A stretch of 6,635 nt of DNA from Lachnoclostridium sp. UBA739 (GCA_002297865.1 DBKX01000059.1:1-6635); one strand, 5' to 3'. Shown: positions 1 through 6,635, counted from the stretch's first letter. Numbers and translations are program-made. Notes: generated by a model from the sequence alone, not told the origin.

Positions 1-1113
1 TTCATCCAATGTGAGGAAGAATGGGAAGCAGATTTCGTTAAGCTGCTAGAGGATGACATTTGCTACATAGGAGGTTCAAAAGGCAGCGGTTATGGAAAAT
101 GTAAGATCCAGTTGGATCAGACCATGGATTATGCAACGTACCGCAATGAGTTTCCAGTGGAACTTGAGAGTACCCATAAGAATCAATTCATCCTATATGC
201 ATTGTCTGACTTAGTGCTATTTGATCAGAATGGTATGGTAGCCAATGCAATTGACGAAGAATTCTTAAAAGAAACGTTGGGACTTGAAAAAGTGGAGAAA
301 CGGACAATGGTATGTGATACGAGTATTACGTCTGGTTACAACAGTAAACATAAGGCACACAGCGTGCAGCAGACAGCAGTTCGTGCGGGCAGCGTATTTC
401 AATATGAGTATACCGGAACTTTACAGATGGAACGTATCAAAGAATTAGAAGAACAAGGGGTAGGAATCCGCCGAGAAGAAGGGTACGGACGAATCTTAGT
501 AAACCCTGACTTTAGCCAGAATAAAACCAGAGCATATGTACATGAGGAGCTGGTGAATCCATCCTCCAATACATTAGACCAGATTCTGGATAAAGAAGAA
601 AATGCCATGGTTGAGAAGTGGACGAAGAGGATTGCCTTACAGAAGAATTCTGATTACATCATGTATCAGCTGGCACAAAAAGATTTTATGGAAAAACGAA
701 TAGATTGGAAGCTGAATAAGACAAAATCCAATGCCCTAAAAGATGTATTAGATAAAATGTATGCAACGCGAGGTTATGATGCCTACCAGAACAACATAAA
801 AAAACTGTCTAATTATGTGAAGAAGATACAGAATACCTCCGCTTTTGAAGTGACCATGCTTTATGTACCGGAAGGCGGAGTAGGCGGCTATTCCTCTTAC
901 GATACATCAAAACGTCCACCAATCTCTTTATATCAGTTCCTGCAAAAGATGGTGGAGGGAACCGCTAGTCTTGATCTGATTCATTTTGAATGGAAAAAGG
1001 CTAAAATCGACCCGGTTTCTCAGAGTCAGAATCGAATTGCCGAGGATAATTTCTATGAATGCTGTCTGTATTTAAAAGAATTAGTACGTTATAACACAAG
1101 GGAGGAGGCTTAA
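1..1113 (+). CDS. csx10: Csx10-like type III-D RAMP protein (Cas5 group), 5'-truncated by window edge
   Basis: The 3' 370 codons of a RAMP protein of the Csx10 family, the Cas5-group subunit of subtype III-D complexes, expected to hold the 5' handle of the crRNA. The frame is open from base 1. A TTG at 112 is not the real start, because the codons before it encode a RAMP glycine-rich loop (GGSKGSGYGK, visible residues 24-33). A second loop, GVGIRREEGYGR, lies at visible residues 153-164; this G-x-G-x-R-R-x-E-G-(F/Y)-G-R pattern is typical of the C-terminal RRM-like domain of Csx10. About 200 further residues follow, with a glycine-rich patch (PEGGVGGYSS) and a mostly helical-looking end. From my recall of family length, roughly 60-100 N-terminal residues, including the first RRM strand, lie outside the window. 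The stop TAA is 3 bases before the next cas gene, so the two are in one operon. Family assignment rests on motif recognition and operon context; a generic Cas5/Cas7 RAMP label is the fallback. Confidence 0.85.
   Translation, partial: FIQCEEEWEADFVKLLEDDICYIGGSKGSGYGKCKIQLDQTMDYATYRNEFPVELESTHKNQFILYALSDLVLFDQNGMVANAIDEEFLKETLGLEKVEKRTMVCDTSITSGYNSKHKAHSVQQTAVRAGSVFQYEYTGTLQMERIKELEEQGVGIRREEGYGRILVNPDFSQNKTRAYVHEELVNPSSNTLDQILDKEENAMVEKWTKRIALQKNSDYIMYQLAQKDFMEKRIDWKLNKTKSNALKDVLDKMYATRGYDAYQNNIKKLSNYVKKIQNTSAFEVTMLYVPEGGVGGYSSYDTSKRPPISLYQFLQKMVEGTASLDLIHFEWKKAKIDPVSQSQNRIAEDNFYECCLYLKELVRYNTREEA
1100..1108 (+). promoter_or_regulatory. Strong Shine-Dalgarno for the tandem Cas7 gene
   Basis: GGGAGGAGG lies inside the last codons of the Csx10 gene, 8 bases before the ATG at 1117. 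It fixes that ATG as the start and indicates efficient, coupled translation with the upstream gene. Confidence 0.8.
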
Positions 1114-1116
1114 CAG

Positions 1117-2523
1117 ATGGAGAAACAATATGGAAAAAAGTATTACGAATGTGTGGATTTTCTATTCTTAGAAACAACCACAGCAGGACTGTTCCAGATA
1201 GCAGGCGATAGCCCAATCGGACTAATGCTGGATAGTGATGGAGTACCACTTCTGCCAGGTACCAGCATTGCAGGAGCGGTACAGGATTATTTGAAAGAAA
1301 AAAAGAACACGAACTATCCAAGCTTTTGGGGAGATAGCGTCAGCAGATATGACAATAAAGTTTATTTTTATGATAGTCCATTGCGTAATGATTTAAGCAG
1401 CGGATTAGAAAATGTAATTGATATCCGAAAATGCCATGCCCATGATAAAGAACTTGGAGGAGCAGCCGATAAGAAAATGTTTGAAAGAACCTTCTTAAAA
1501 CAAGGATGCAGATTTCATGTAATTGTAAAAGTATTTTCCCTGAGAACGGAAAAGAAGCAAGTAGAAGCGTTTTTTCAGGATATGGCAAAAGGTATTCAGA
1601 AAGGCTGGATTCTATTTGGAGGCAATAAAAATGCTGGGGCAGGGCAGCTTCGCATTGAACGAGTCAAACACGCACATTTTGATATGTTCGATTTGAGCAG
1701 TCTTAAATCCTATTATCTGTTCCAGCCCCTTGAGATCAATGATCCAAGTTATGTGGAGTACGGATTTAGTCAGGAAGGTATGAACAATCAAGTGATTTCT
1801 ATCTCCTTAGACGGACAAATCCGAGATGCGATTCTTCTGAAAGGGGAAGACAAGGAAACGGATGAAGAGGGACATCAGATTGCAACTTCCATCAAATCCA
1901 ACGGTCAATACATCATCTCAGGCACTACTTGGAAAGGCGTACTTCGCAGTTACTGTGAAAAGATATGCAAAACCCTAGAGATGGGAGAAGAGAAAAGAAC
2001 GGATCTCCTTGAAGTGATGTTCGGTACCAACAACGACGGAACGAAAAATGGAGAAAAGCAGCAGTGCGGAAAAGTACGTGTCCATGATACGGTCATAGAA
2101 GAACCTGCAACGAAATGTTATACAAGAATTAATATCGATCGTTTTTCAGGTGGCACAATTAGTGGAGCAAAACTGACTTCCAACGCTATAACAAAGGGAA
2201 AAGTGAAGATCGCGTTAGAGTTCTTGCCGATTATGGAAGAGGTTCAGAGAAAGCAGGCAATTGCACTTTTATTTCTAACAGTTCGTGATCTGGGACTTAG
2301 TAAAATTCCACTTGGCAGCATGGCAAGTGTAGGATTTGGAAGAATTCGAGGAACACAAATCAGTATATCCATTCCTGAAAAATATCGAATCGATTGGGAT
2401 ATCAAAGAGCAGGAGAACATTGACTTAGAAGTGGAAGATCGAAAAGCCAGTCTCATTTGTTCGGATAAGGTAAGAACGTATCTTGAAGAGTGTATCGGTT
2501 TGCTGGCAAGGGAGGATGTGTGA
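1117..2523 (+). CDS. cas7: Tandem Cas7 (Csm3-like) RAMP protein, two Cas7 domains in one chain
   Basis: A 468-residue RAMP protein made of two Cas7/Csm3-like units, expected to form two backbone segments of the crRNA-bound III-D complex and to cleave target RNA. Domain 1 (about residues 10-185) has AGDSPIG with D31, then LPGTSIAG (46-53), HDKELGG (109-115) and the glycine loop GGNKNAGAG (168-176). D31 sits 17 residues before the glycine of PGTS; in Csm3 the catalytic Asp (D33, in IDSP) sits 16 before the glycine of PGSS, so D31 is the likely catalytic residue. Domain 2 (about 215-415) has ISGTTWKG (267-274), INIDRFSGGT (338-347) and GSMASVGFGRIRG (400-412). At the position matching D31, domain 2 has G252/H253; the nearest Asp is D249, so its cleavage activity is doubtful. 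The start ATG follows a strong ribosome site, 3 bases after the Csx10 stop. A short acidic tail (about 425-468) follows domain 2. Tandem Cas7 fusions are known in type III-D and III-E; here Csx10 and the neighbours point to III-D. Confidence 0.88.
   Translation: MEKQYGKKYYECVDFLFLETTTAGLFQIAGDSPIGLMLDSDGVPLLPGTSIAGAVQDYLKEKKNTNYPSFWGDSVSRYDNKVYFYDSPLRNDLSSGLENVIDIRKCHAHDKELGGAADKKMFERTFLKQGCRFHVIVKVFSLRTEKKQVEAFFQDMAKGIQKGWILFGGNKNAGAGQLRIERVKHAHFDMFDLSSLKSYYLFQPLEINDPSYVEYGFSQEGMNNQVISISLDGQIRDAILLKGEDKETDEEGHQIATSIKSNGQYIISGTTWKGVLRSYCEKICKTLEMGEEKRTDLLEVMFGTNNDGTKNGEKQQCGKVRVHDTVIEEPATKCYTRINIDRFSGGTISGAKLTSNAITKGKVKIALEFLPIMEEVQRKQAIALLFLTVRDLGLSKIPLGSMASVGFGRIRGTQISISIPEKYRIDWDIKEQENIDLEVEDRKASLICSDKVRTYLEECIGLLAREDV
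2510..2515 (+). promoter_or_regulatory. Shine-Dalgarno that decides the Csx19 start
   Basis: GGGAGG lies 9 bases before the ATG at 2525. Another in-frame ATG at 2516 directly abuts this motif and could not use it, and one at 2483 lies well inside the upstream gene. The site therefore supports 2525 as the start, 1 base after the preceding TGA. Confidence 0.75.
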
Positions 2524-2524
2524 T

Positions 2525-2929
2525 ATGTCAATAAAGAATTTGTTGCTAGAAGATTGTTCGTCATTGATTGAAGTATTGGAATATGCACAACAGGAGGCAT
2601 CCTATCAATACGTATGGGGATTACAAGTCGACAAAGTAGTATTAGGTTATAAAGATGATTTAATAGAACAACTGGATTTAATGAAGTTAGTAGAGGCCAG
2701 AATCTTTGGAGAAGGATGCGAGATACACATTTTCCAACAGGGAAAATGGTTTGCAGTGGAGACGAAAGACTGGAAAAACGAGTATATTCAGGAAACACAA
2801 AAACTAAAGAAATCGGGCAGTACCCGAAAATTCAGCAGCATACAACTTAGACATTATATTGACTATGATGCAGAAACTGGACAAGCGTATATCTGTGGAA
2901 CCTGTTTGAATGGATTGGAGGCATTCTAA
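2525..2929 (+). CDS. csx19: Csx19 family type III-D CRISPR protein (TIGR03984-like)
   Basis: A 134-residue protein matching the small subtype III-D marker Csx19. The start ATG at 2525 is chosen over in-frame ATGs at 2483 and 2516 because of Shine-Dalgarno spacing; the longer version would overlap the upstream gene by 41 bases. Recognisable features, in order: a tryptophan-containing early segment (YVWGLQVDKVVLGY), then the family-like LVEARIFGEGCEIHIFQQGKW with E-A-R-(L/I)-F-G, then LRHYIDYDAETGQAYI near the C-terminus, resembling the (R/L)RHY-D...G.A.I element of the family. There is no signal peptide, membrane segment or recognised catalytic motif. Csx19 is known as a III-D-associated protein and complex component, and its precise role is not something the sequence reveals. 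It is 1 base after the tandem Cas7 gene, and its stop overlaps the next start (TAATG), so it is translationally coupled on both sides. At 134 residues it is at the short end for the family as I recall it. Confidence 0.8.
   Translation: MSIKNLLLEDCSSLIEVLEYAQQEASYQYVWGLQVDKVVLGYKDDLIEQLDLMKLVEARIFGEGCEIHIFQQGKWFAVETKDWKNEYIQETQKLKKSGSTRKFSSIQLRHYIDYDAETGQAYICGTCLNGLEAF
2917..2921 (+). promoter_or_regulatory. Shine-Dalgarno for the TIGR03986-type RAMP gene
   Basis: GGAGG lies inside the end of csx19, 7 bases before the ATG at 2929. The start and the csx19 stop share one base (TAATG), the usual arrangement for stop-restart coupling. Confidence 0.75.
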
Positions 2930-5331
2930 TGATTAATAGAGATACTGCAAGTGCACCGTATAATTTCATACCTTTTAATAAAAATGTGGTGCTTCATGAT
3001 AAAGAGCTGGTAAAGCATGATTCCTTCTTGGAGAACGAGAATCGAATAAGCGGAAAAATTACGTATGAACTGACGAATATGACGGAGATGTTCATCGGAG
3101 GAAATGGCGAAAAACGTGGTGAAGTACAGGAGTTTTTTGGCGATGATACTCATTACATTATTCCTGGAAGTACGATTCGTGGGCTGATTCGGAGTAATGT
3201 GGAGATTTTAAGTTTGTCGGAAGCGAATATGATTGAGGATCGGAGGATGATGTATCGAAGTTTTGCGGATCAGTGTGCGCCATTTCGTAAAGAGTATTCG
3301 GAGAAGATGAGAGGCAACAATGAAAGAATCCGCCAGTCTTTTAATCAGTCAATCAAAGCAGGATATTTGTATTGGAAGAATGAGCATACATTGGTTATTG
3401 TTCCAGCAGAGGAATTTAAGGGGCGTAATCGAAATTTTCTAAAGGTGCATGAAAGTGATGTTCGTGGAAATAGACTTCTTACTGAAGAAAAATATTATAT
3501 GTATACAAAGCCTATTAAGAAGATGCGAGACTGCGTTGATCCAGATAGCGTAGATAAGCGAAAACAGGAACGGGAATACAAGTCAACTATAAGAAGGAGT
3601 GCAAAGAAGACATACAAGCCTTATGGAAATAGACCGTATCAAAGTGGAGCACAGGTTGTGCAGTTTCAGTTTGACTATGGAAAGATCACTGCCTTTGGAA
3701 GTGGAGGTAACAAAGGATATCTGTTCAATTCAAAATGGATTGATGGAAAAGTAAATCACTATCTGGTAAAAGCTTTGAGACAGGATCAGTTAAAGAATAG
3801 CCCACAGGAAAAAGTGGTTGATGAAAAGTTAGTTGCCTATTATGAAGAGGATTTGAGGAGAAATGCACAACAGACCAACAAACTAGGTGAACTAGAGTAT
3901 TATTATAATCTTCCTTATAACAGAGATGGCAGCAGGCAAATTGGACCAAAGTATGCAAAACTGTTCTTTTACCGTTCTGACAAGGATGGAGAAGTAGTGG
4001 ATTTTGGACCGACTCCATATTTTCGTGTGTTCCATAATTACAACATTAAGTATGGAATTCGTCAAAAGACAATTGGAAAGGGAAAGTACGATTATACCTC
4101 ATCCTTGTTTGGATTTGTCAAGGAAGATGACAAAGAGCAGGAGGCACATTATGAGGGACGATTAAACTTTATGAACTGCTTGTTGCCAAAAACAGATGAT
4201 GTTGTGGCAAAAGAATGTGCAGTTGTGTTAATGAATCCGAAACCAACGGCATTTCAGCTCTATCTTGTGCAGAAACAAACAGGAGATACGAATCAACTCA
4301 TTACATACAATGATAGTCAGTTTGAGTTGAGGGGAAGAAAGTTTTACTGGAAGAAAAAAGGAGTACAAACTACAGCTGAACTGAAAAATATGAACACAGT
4401 GTCTAAGATTAGGCCATTGATGCCTTTGAGTTCCGGCAAAATAAAGCCGAAGAAATATTTTCGTGGAGAAATCTACTTTGAAAATCTTACAGAAGCAGAG
4501 TTAGGTTTGCTGTTGTGTGGAATGCAATATAAAAGTTCGGATACAGAGCTTTTAGGTCATGGCAAGCCTTATGGATATGGAAGAGTTAAGTTTGAAAATA
4601 TCAAGGTACTGTACGATTGTAAGAAAGAGTCTTTCTATTCTTTGGATAGCAGATATTATGATGCTTTTGTGTTTGGAGACAATAGTGAAGGAACATATCA
4701 AAGCAGGCAGGAATTTTATGATGAAGCACTTCATGAAAAGCTTCGTGAAGCAGTGTATATGAATCTGCGAGAAGAGGATGACACACTAGTTACTGATGAA
4801 GGTAAGTTAAGTGAGAAAATAGCTAATGCAATTAATCAGTTAAGCATTGATGGGTTATTCGAGAAAGAAACGGTAGATGAAAATATTAAGGATTATTTTA
4901 TTAAAATTAAAGAATTAAATGATGAGTATTCATCCAAGTTTAAGAATAAAGTAGGTAATGATTTGCTACAGGATTATAGTTCTCTATTGGAGGAAGATAT
5001 TCGACTGGAATACAGTATAAGTTTGAATGACAGAATGGAATATATGGCAAATAATACATCAAATCAACTGATTACAAAAATGCGTGAAAAAAAGATGAAC
5101 GCTAAAATTGAAGATTTAAAGAATAAGTTCTTTGAAGAAATAAAAGTAATAGAGAAGAATTATGATAATCTTGCGACGATAAAAGTATATAAAAAGGTAA
5201 AAGAAATTGAATGTATTGAGGACTCAACAAAGGAGAAAGACGAAAAATTCAAATATATGGATCTTAGCAAATTCAGAAATAGAGAGCGTCTGAAGTCAGC
5301 GGAGGAGATATTAAACACTACAAAGAAGTAA
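2929..5331 (+). CDS. Large Cas7-like type III-D RAMP protein (TIGR03986 family) with long charged C-terminal tail
   Basis: An 800-residue protein matching the TIGR03986 family of type III RAMP proteins, a Cas7-like subunit with a large insertion found in III-D loci. The N-terminus carries the family signature APYNFIPFNKNVV (residues 9-21). A Cas7 core follows: MFIGGNG (54-60) and IPGSTIRG (78-85). Then comes a long, Lys/Arg-rich insertion (about 120-380). Family-typical blocks return in the second half: SLFGF (392-396), KPTAFQLYLVQ (438-448), LRGRKFYW (467-474), SKIRPL (492-497) and the final glycine loop GHGKPYGYGR (543-552). No Asp occupies the position of the Csm3 catalytic Asp; R63/G64/E65 are there, so this Cas7 unit is probably structural or uses E65. 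From about residue 560, and clearly from 610, a Lys/Glu-rich, helical-looking tail with no RAMP motif runs to the end; it is longer than I expect for the family, and the DNA there is notably AT-rich. The gene overlaps csx19 by one base. Family membership is a confident recognition; the tail's role is unknown. Confidence 0.88.
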   Translation: MINRDTASAPYNFIPFNKNVVLHDKELVKHDSFLENENRISGKITYELTNMTEMFIGGNGEKRGEVQEFFGDDTHYIIPGSTIRGLIRSNVEILSLSEANMIEDRRMMYRSFADQCAPFRKEYSEKMRGNNERIRQSFNQSIKAGYLYWKNEHTLVIVPAEEFKGRNRNFLKVHESDVRGNRLLTEEKYYMYTKPIKKMRDCVDPDSVDKRKQEREYKSTIRRSAKKTYKPYGNRPYQSGAQVVQFQFDYGKITAFGSGGNKGYLFNSKWIDGKVNHYLVKALRQDQLKNSPQEKVVDEKLVAYYEEDLRRNAQQTNKLGELEYYYNLPYNRDGSRQIGPKYAKLFFYRSDKDGEVVDFGPTPYFRVFHNYNIKYGIRQKTIGKGKYDYTSSLFGFVKEDDKEQEAHYEGRLNFMNCLLPKTDDVVAKECAVVLMNPKPTAFQLYLVQKQTGDTNQLITYNDSQFELRGRKFYWKKKGVQTTAELKNMNTVSKIRPLMPLSSGKIKPKKYFRGEIYFENLTEAELGLLLCGMQYKSSDTELLGHGKPYGYGRVKFENIKVLYDCKKESFYSLDSRYYDAFVFGDNSEGTYQSRQEFYDEALHEKLREAVYMNLREEDDTLVTDEGKLSEKIANAINQLSIDGLFEKETVDENIKDYFIKIKELNDEYSSKFKNKVGNDLLQDYSSLLEEDIRLEYSISLNDRMEYMANNTSNQLITKMREKKMNAKIEDLKNKFFEEIKVIEKNYDNLATIKVYKKVKEIECIEDSTKEKDEKFKYMDLSKFRNRERLKSAEEILNTTKK

Positions 5332-5346
5332 AACCAAGGAACAGAA

Positions 5347-5379
5347 TAATACCGAAGGGGGCGTTACCTTTCGGTATTA
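5347..5379 (+). promoter_or_regulatory. Perfect 10-bp inverted repeat (RNA hairpin), possible weak terminator, attenuator or operator
   Basis: TAATACCGAA (5347-5356) is the exact reverse complement of TTCGGTATTA (5370-5379), with a 13-base loop containing a GGGGG run. Two more G-C pairs (5357-5358 with 5367-5368) can form inside the loop if T5369 is bulged. It starts 15 bases after the stop of the large RAMP gene. No T tract follows (AGCCAAAGAAAG), so it is not a canonical intrinsic terminator. It could reduce read-through, protect the 3' end of the cas transcript after processing, or be a DNA site for a dimeric regulator of the ATPase gene. Confidence 0.5.
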
Positions 5380-5395
5380 GCCAAAGAAAGTTATG

Positions 5396-5402
5396 AGAGG
5401 AG
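5396..5402 (+). promoter_or_regulatory. Shine-Dalgarno for the ATPase gene
   Basis: AGAGGAG lies 9 bases before the ATG at 5412. An in-frame TGA at 5394-5396 rules out any start further upstream, so this site and that ATG define the gene start. Confidence 0.75.
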
Positions 5403-5411
5403 AAATCAGCA

Positions 5412-6635
5412 ATGCAGTCAGAAAGGATTTCTTTTGGAGCAAAGATACTGGAAAAAGAGGAAGTAAAACATATCTTTCCACAGATGGACAAGCTGATGGA
5501 TGAGATTAAACATATTCAGGCAAGCAGTTCTCAGTCAAGAAGCATTGATAAAGCAGTTACTGAGAATAACAATACGTTTTCCATTTTAGGAGGCAGGGGC
5601 TCAGGAAAATCATCTATTCTTCTTACCATTTGTAATGAGTTACAAAAAAGTCAAAATATTGTGTTCCCTATGATAGAATTGAATAGAATAAATAATAATT
5701 TTGATTTGTTCGGTTGCATTCTTTCTTCTGTTAAAAAGGTTCTTACCGCTTATTTAAGTAAAGTAAAAGAAGAAAAAATTTACTCTAGAACAGGAGCCGA
5801 TGAAACATTTAAAGAATGCTATCTGAAAAAAACTTCAAAATTGAAACAGGAATTTGACAAGGTCATGGAATACTATTTGTATACGCACGAGGAGTATAGA
5901 AGACTTTTAACTCAGAACTACACAGATTTTAATTCCTATCGTCAGAACTCAACTCAGATGTTGAGTGCAAGCACAGAACTGAAAAATCGATTCAATGCTT
6001 TTATCACAGAATGGAGTAATTATATCAATAAGTATAGGGAAGGAACAGAATTAACATCAAGTGAAAGTAATCCTCTCTTTTGTTTCTTTTTCGACGATAT
6101 TGATTTGTGCCCAGATAAAATAGTAGAGCTTATCAATGTTATCCTGCAATTTATGATGCATCCCAATGTAATTTGTTTTATGTCAGGCGATGAAAAGCAA
6201 ATGAAAGAAGTTCTTGAAAATCATTACGAGGGTTATAGCGATCGTTCTGAATTGGCAGAGAATGTATTAGCAAAAGTATTACCTTATCCATACCGCTACG
6301 ATATTCGGACATGGAGCAATGAATTAAAACCTCAGTTCAAAAGTATTAAGGAGGCAAAATGTTTATGGGAGCTGATACAAGAGTTCCTGGAAATGTGTAC
6401 CCAATCAAAAGATTGTGAACCGCTTTTTGTCTATAAAGAAGAGTATGCACAAGTGCCAAAAACCAAGTATAACCCACAAGCTTTTTCCATGTTTTCAGAC
6501 CAAACCAGAAAGTTAAACTATGTATACTACAATCTAGTTAATGTACTTGATGATATCCAAAACGATGAGAACATCGGACAAAGTGTTGAAAAAAAGGAGG
6601 AAATTTACTCTGTTTTTAAGTACATATATAAGGAC
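5412..6635 (+). CDS. P-loop ATPase, KAP/STAND-like, 3'-truncated by window edge
   Basis: An open frame of 408 codons running off the window end without a stop. The encoded protein is a P-loop NTPase. Walker A is GGRGSGKS (residues 60-67), preceded by the hydrophobic strand FSIL. Walker B is FCFFFDDIDL (223-232), with D228/D229 as the Mg-binding and catalytic acidic pair. A sensor-like strand follows, VICFMSGDEKQM (253-264), resembling the strand ending in Asp seen after Walker B in KAP and related STAND-type ATPases, and then ENVLAKVLPYPY (283-294), similar to the leucine-lysine element preceding a hydrophobic strand in those families. Between Walker A and B lies a hydrophilic, mostly helical insertion of about 150 residues (70-222) with no membrane segment, unlike membrane-anchored KAP proteins. 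There is no signal peptide, nuclease motif or CARF-like domain in the visible part; an effector or sensor domain could sit in the missing C-terminus. The gene is in the same direction as the cas genes, 80 bases downstream. ATPase status is firm; family and function are inference. Confidence 0.75.
   Translation, partial: MQSERISFGAKILEKEEVKHIFPQMDKLMDEIKHIQASSSQSRSIDKAVTENNNTFSILGGRGSGKSSILLTICNELQKSQNIVFPMIELNRINNNFDLFGCILSSVKKVLTAYLSKVKEEKIYSRTGADETFKECYLKKTSKLKQEFDKVMEYYLYTHEEYRRLLTQNYTDFNSYRQNSTQMLSASTELKNRFNAFITEWSNYINKYREGTELTSSESNPLFCFFFDDIDLCPDKIVELINVILQFMMHPNVICFMSGDEKQMKEVLENHYEGYSDRSELAENVLAKVLPYPYRYDIRTWSNELKPQFKSIKEAKCLWELIQEFLEMCTQSKDCEPLFVYKEEYAQVPKTKYNPQAFSMFSDQTRKLNYVYYNLVNVLDDIQNDENIGQSVEKKEEIYSVFKYIYKD

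Larger units (their letters stand above)
5332..5411 (+). other. 80-base gap between the cas genes and the ATPase gene
   Basis: This is the only non-coding stretch in the window, and it contrasts with the 3, 1 and -1 base spacings between the cas genes. It holds the inverted repeat at 5347-5379 and the ribosome site at 5396-5402. I see no convincing -35/-10 promoter pair. Whether the ATPase is read through from the cas operon or has its own transcript cannot be settled from sequence. Confidence 0.7.

Noticed and set aside
1001..1321. 106-codon minus-strand open frame across the csx10/cas7 junction
   Set aside because: It overlaps two genes with clear family motifs and its translation shows no domain.
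2483..2524. Upstream ATG giving a 148-residue Csx19
   Set aside because: It would overlap the tandem Cas7 gene by 41 bases and lacks a well-placed ribosome site, whereas the ATG at 2525 has GGGAGG 9 bases upstream.
2244..2798. 184-codon open frame on the minus strand
   Set aside because: It spans the boundary of two well-supported + strand RAMP/Csx19 genes, has no recognisable motif, and is explained as an antisense shadow.
5347..5379. Canonical intrinsic terminator
   Set aside because: The stem is good but the bases after it are AGCCAAAGAAAG, with no T run; kept only as a hairpin of unknown role.
5332..5411. Promoter for the ATPase gene
   Set aside because: Candidate boxes such as TTACCT at 5364 and TTATGA at 5391 are 21 bases apart and poor matches to consensus.
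5393..5503. Small open frame starting at the ATG inside the ATPase ribosome-site region
   Set aside because: It overlaps the ATPase start in another frame, has no ribosome site of its own and encodes no recognisable peptide.
1..6635. CRISPR array, tRNA, rRNA, insertion sequence or attachment site
   Set aside because: I found no regularly spaced repeats, no RNA-gene signature and no transposase or terminal repeats; nearly every base is coding.

Overview
The window reads as the 3' part of a type III CRISPR-Cas effector operon followed by the start of a large P-loop ATPase gene, all on the + strand. Moderate to low GC, strong GGAGG-type Shine-Dalgarno sites and near-zero intergenic spacing suggest a low-GC Gram-positive, most plausibly a clostridial (Lachnospiraceae-like) gut bacterium. 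That taxonomic guess is inference from composition and style; no taxonomic marker gene is present.

Layout: (1) 1-1113, 3' part of a Csx10-like (Cas5-group) RAMP gene whose start lies before the window. (2) 1117-2523, a RAMP protein with two Cas7/Csm3-like domains in one chain. (3) 2525-2929, a small protein matching Csx19 (TIGR03984 family). (4) 2929-5331, an 800-residue protein matching the TIGR03986 family of large Cas7-like RAMP proteins, with an unusually long charged C-terminal tail. (5) 5332-5411, an 80-base gap holding a perfect 10-bp inverted repeat. (6) 5412-6635, an ATPase with clear Walker A and Walker B motifs, still open at the window edge.

The combination Csx10 + Csx19 + TIGR03986 + tandem Cas7 is characteristic of subtype III-D (III-D1-like). 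The four cas genes are separated by 3, 1 and -1 bases, so they are almost certainly co-transcribed and translationally coupled. Together they should form most of the crRNA-guided RNA-targeting complex: Csx10 at the crRNA 5'-handle end, and the Cas7 domains as backbone and target-RNA-cleaving subunits. Cas10, Cas11, Cas6, adaptation genes and a CRISPR array are not visible here and may lie outside. The ATPase is the least explained element: it resembles KAP/STAND-like NTPases common in defence islands, and it may be an ancillary module of this III-D locus or a separate neighbouring system.
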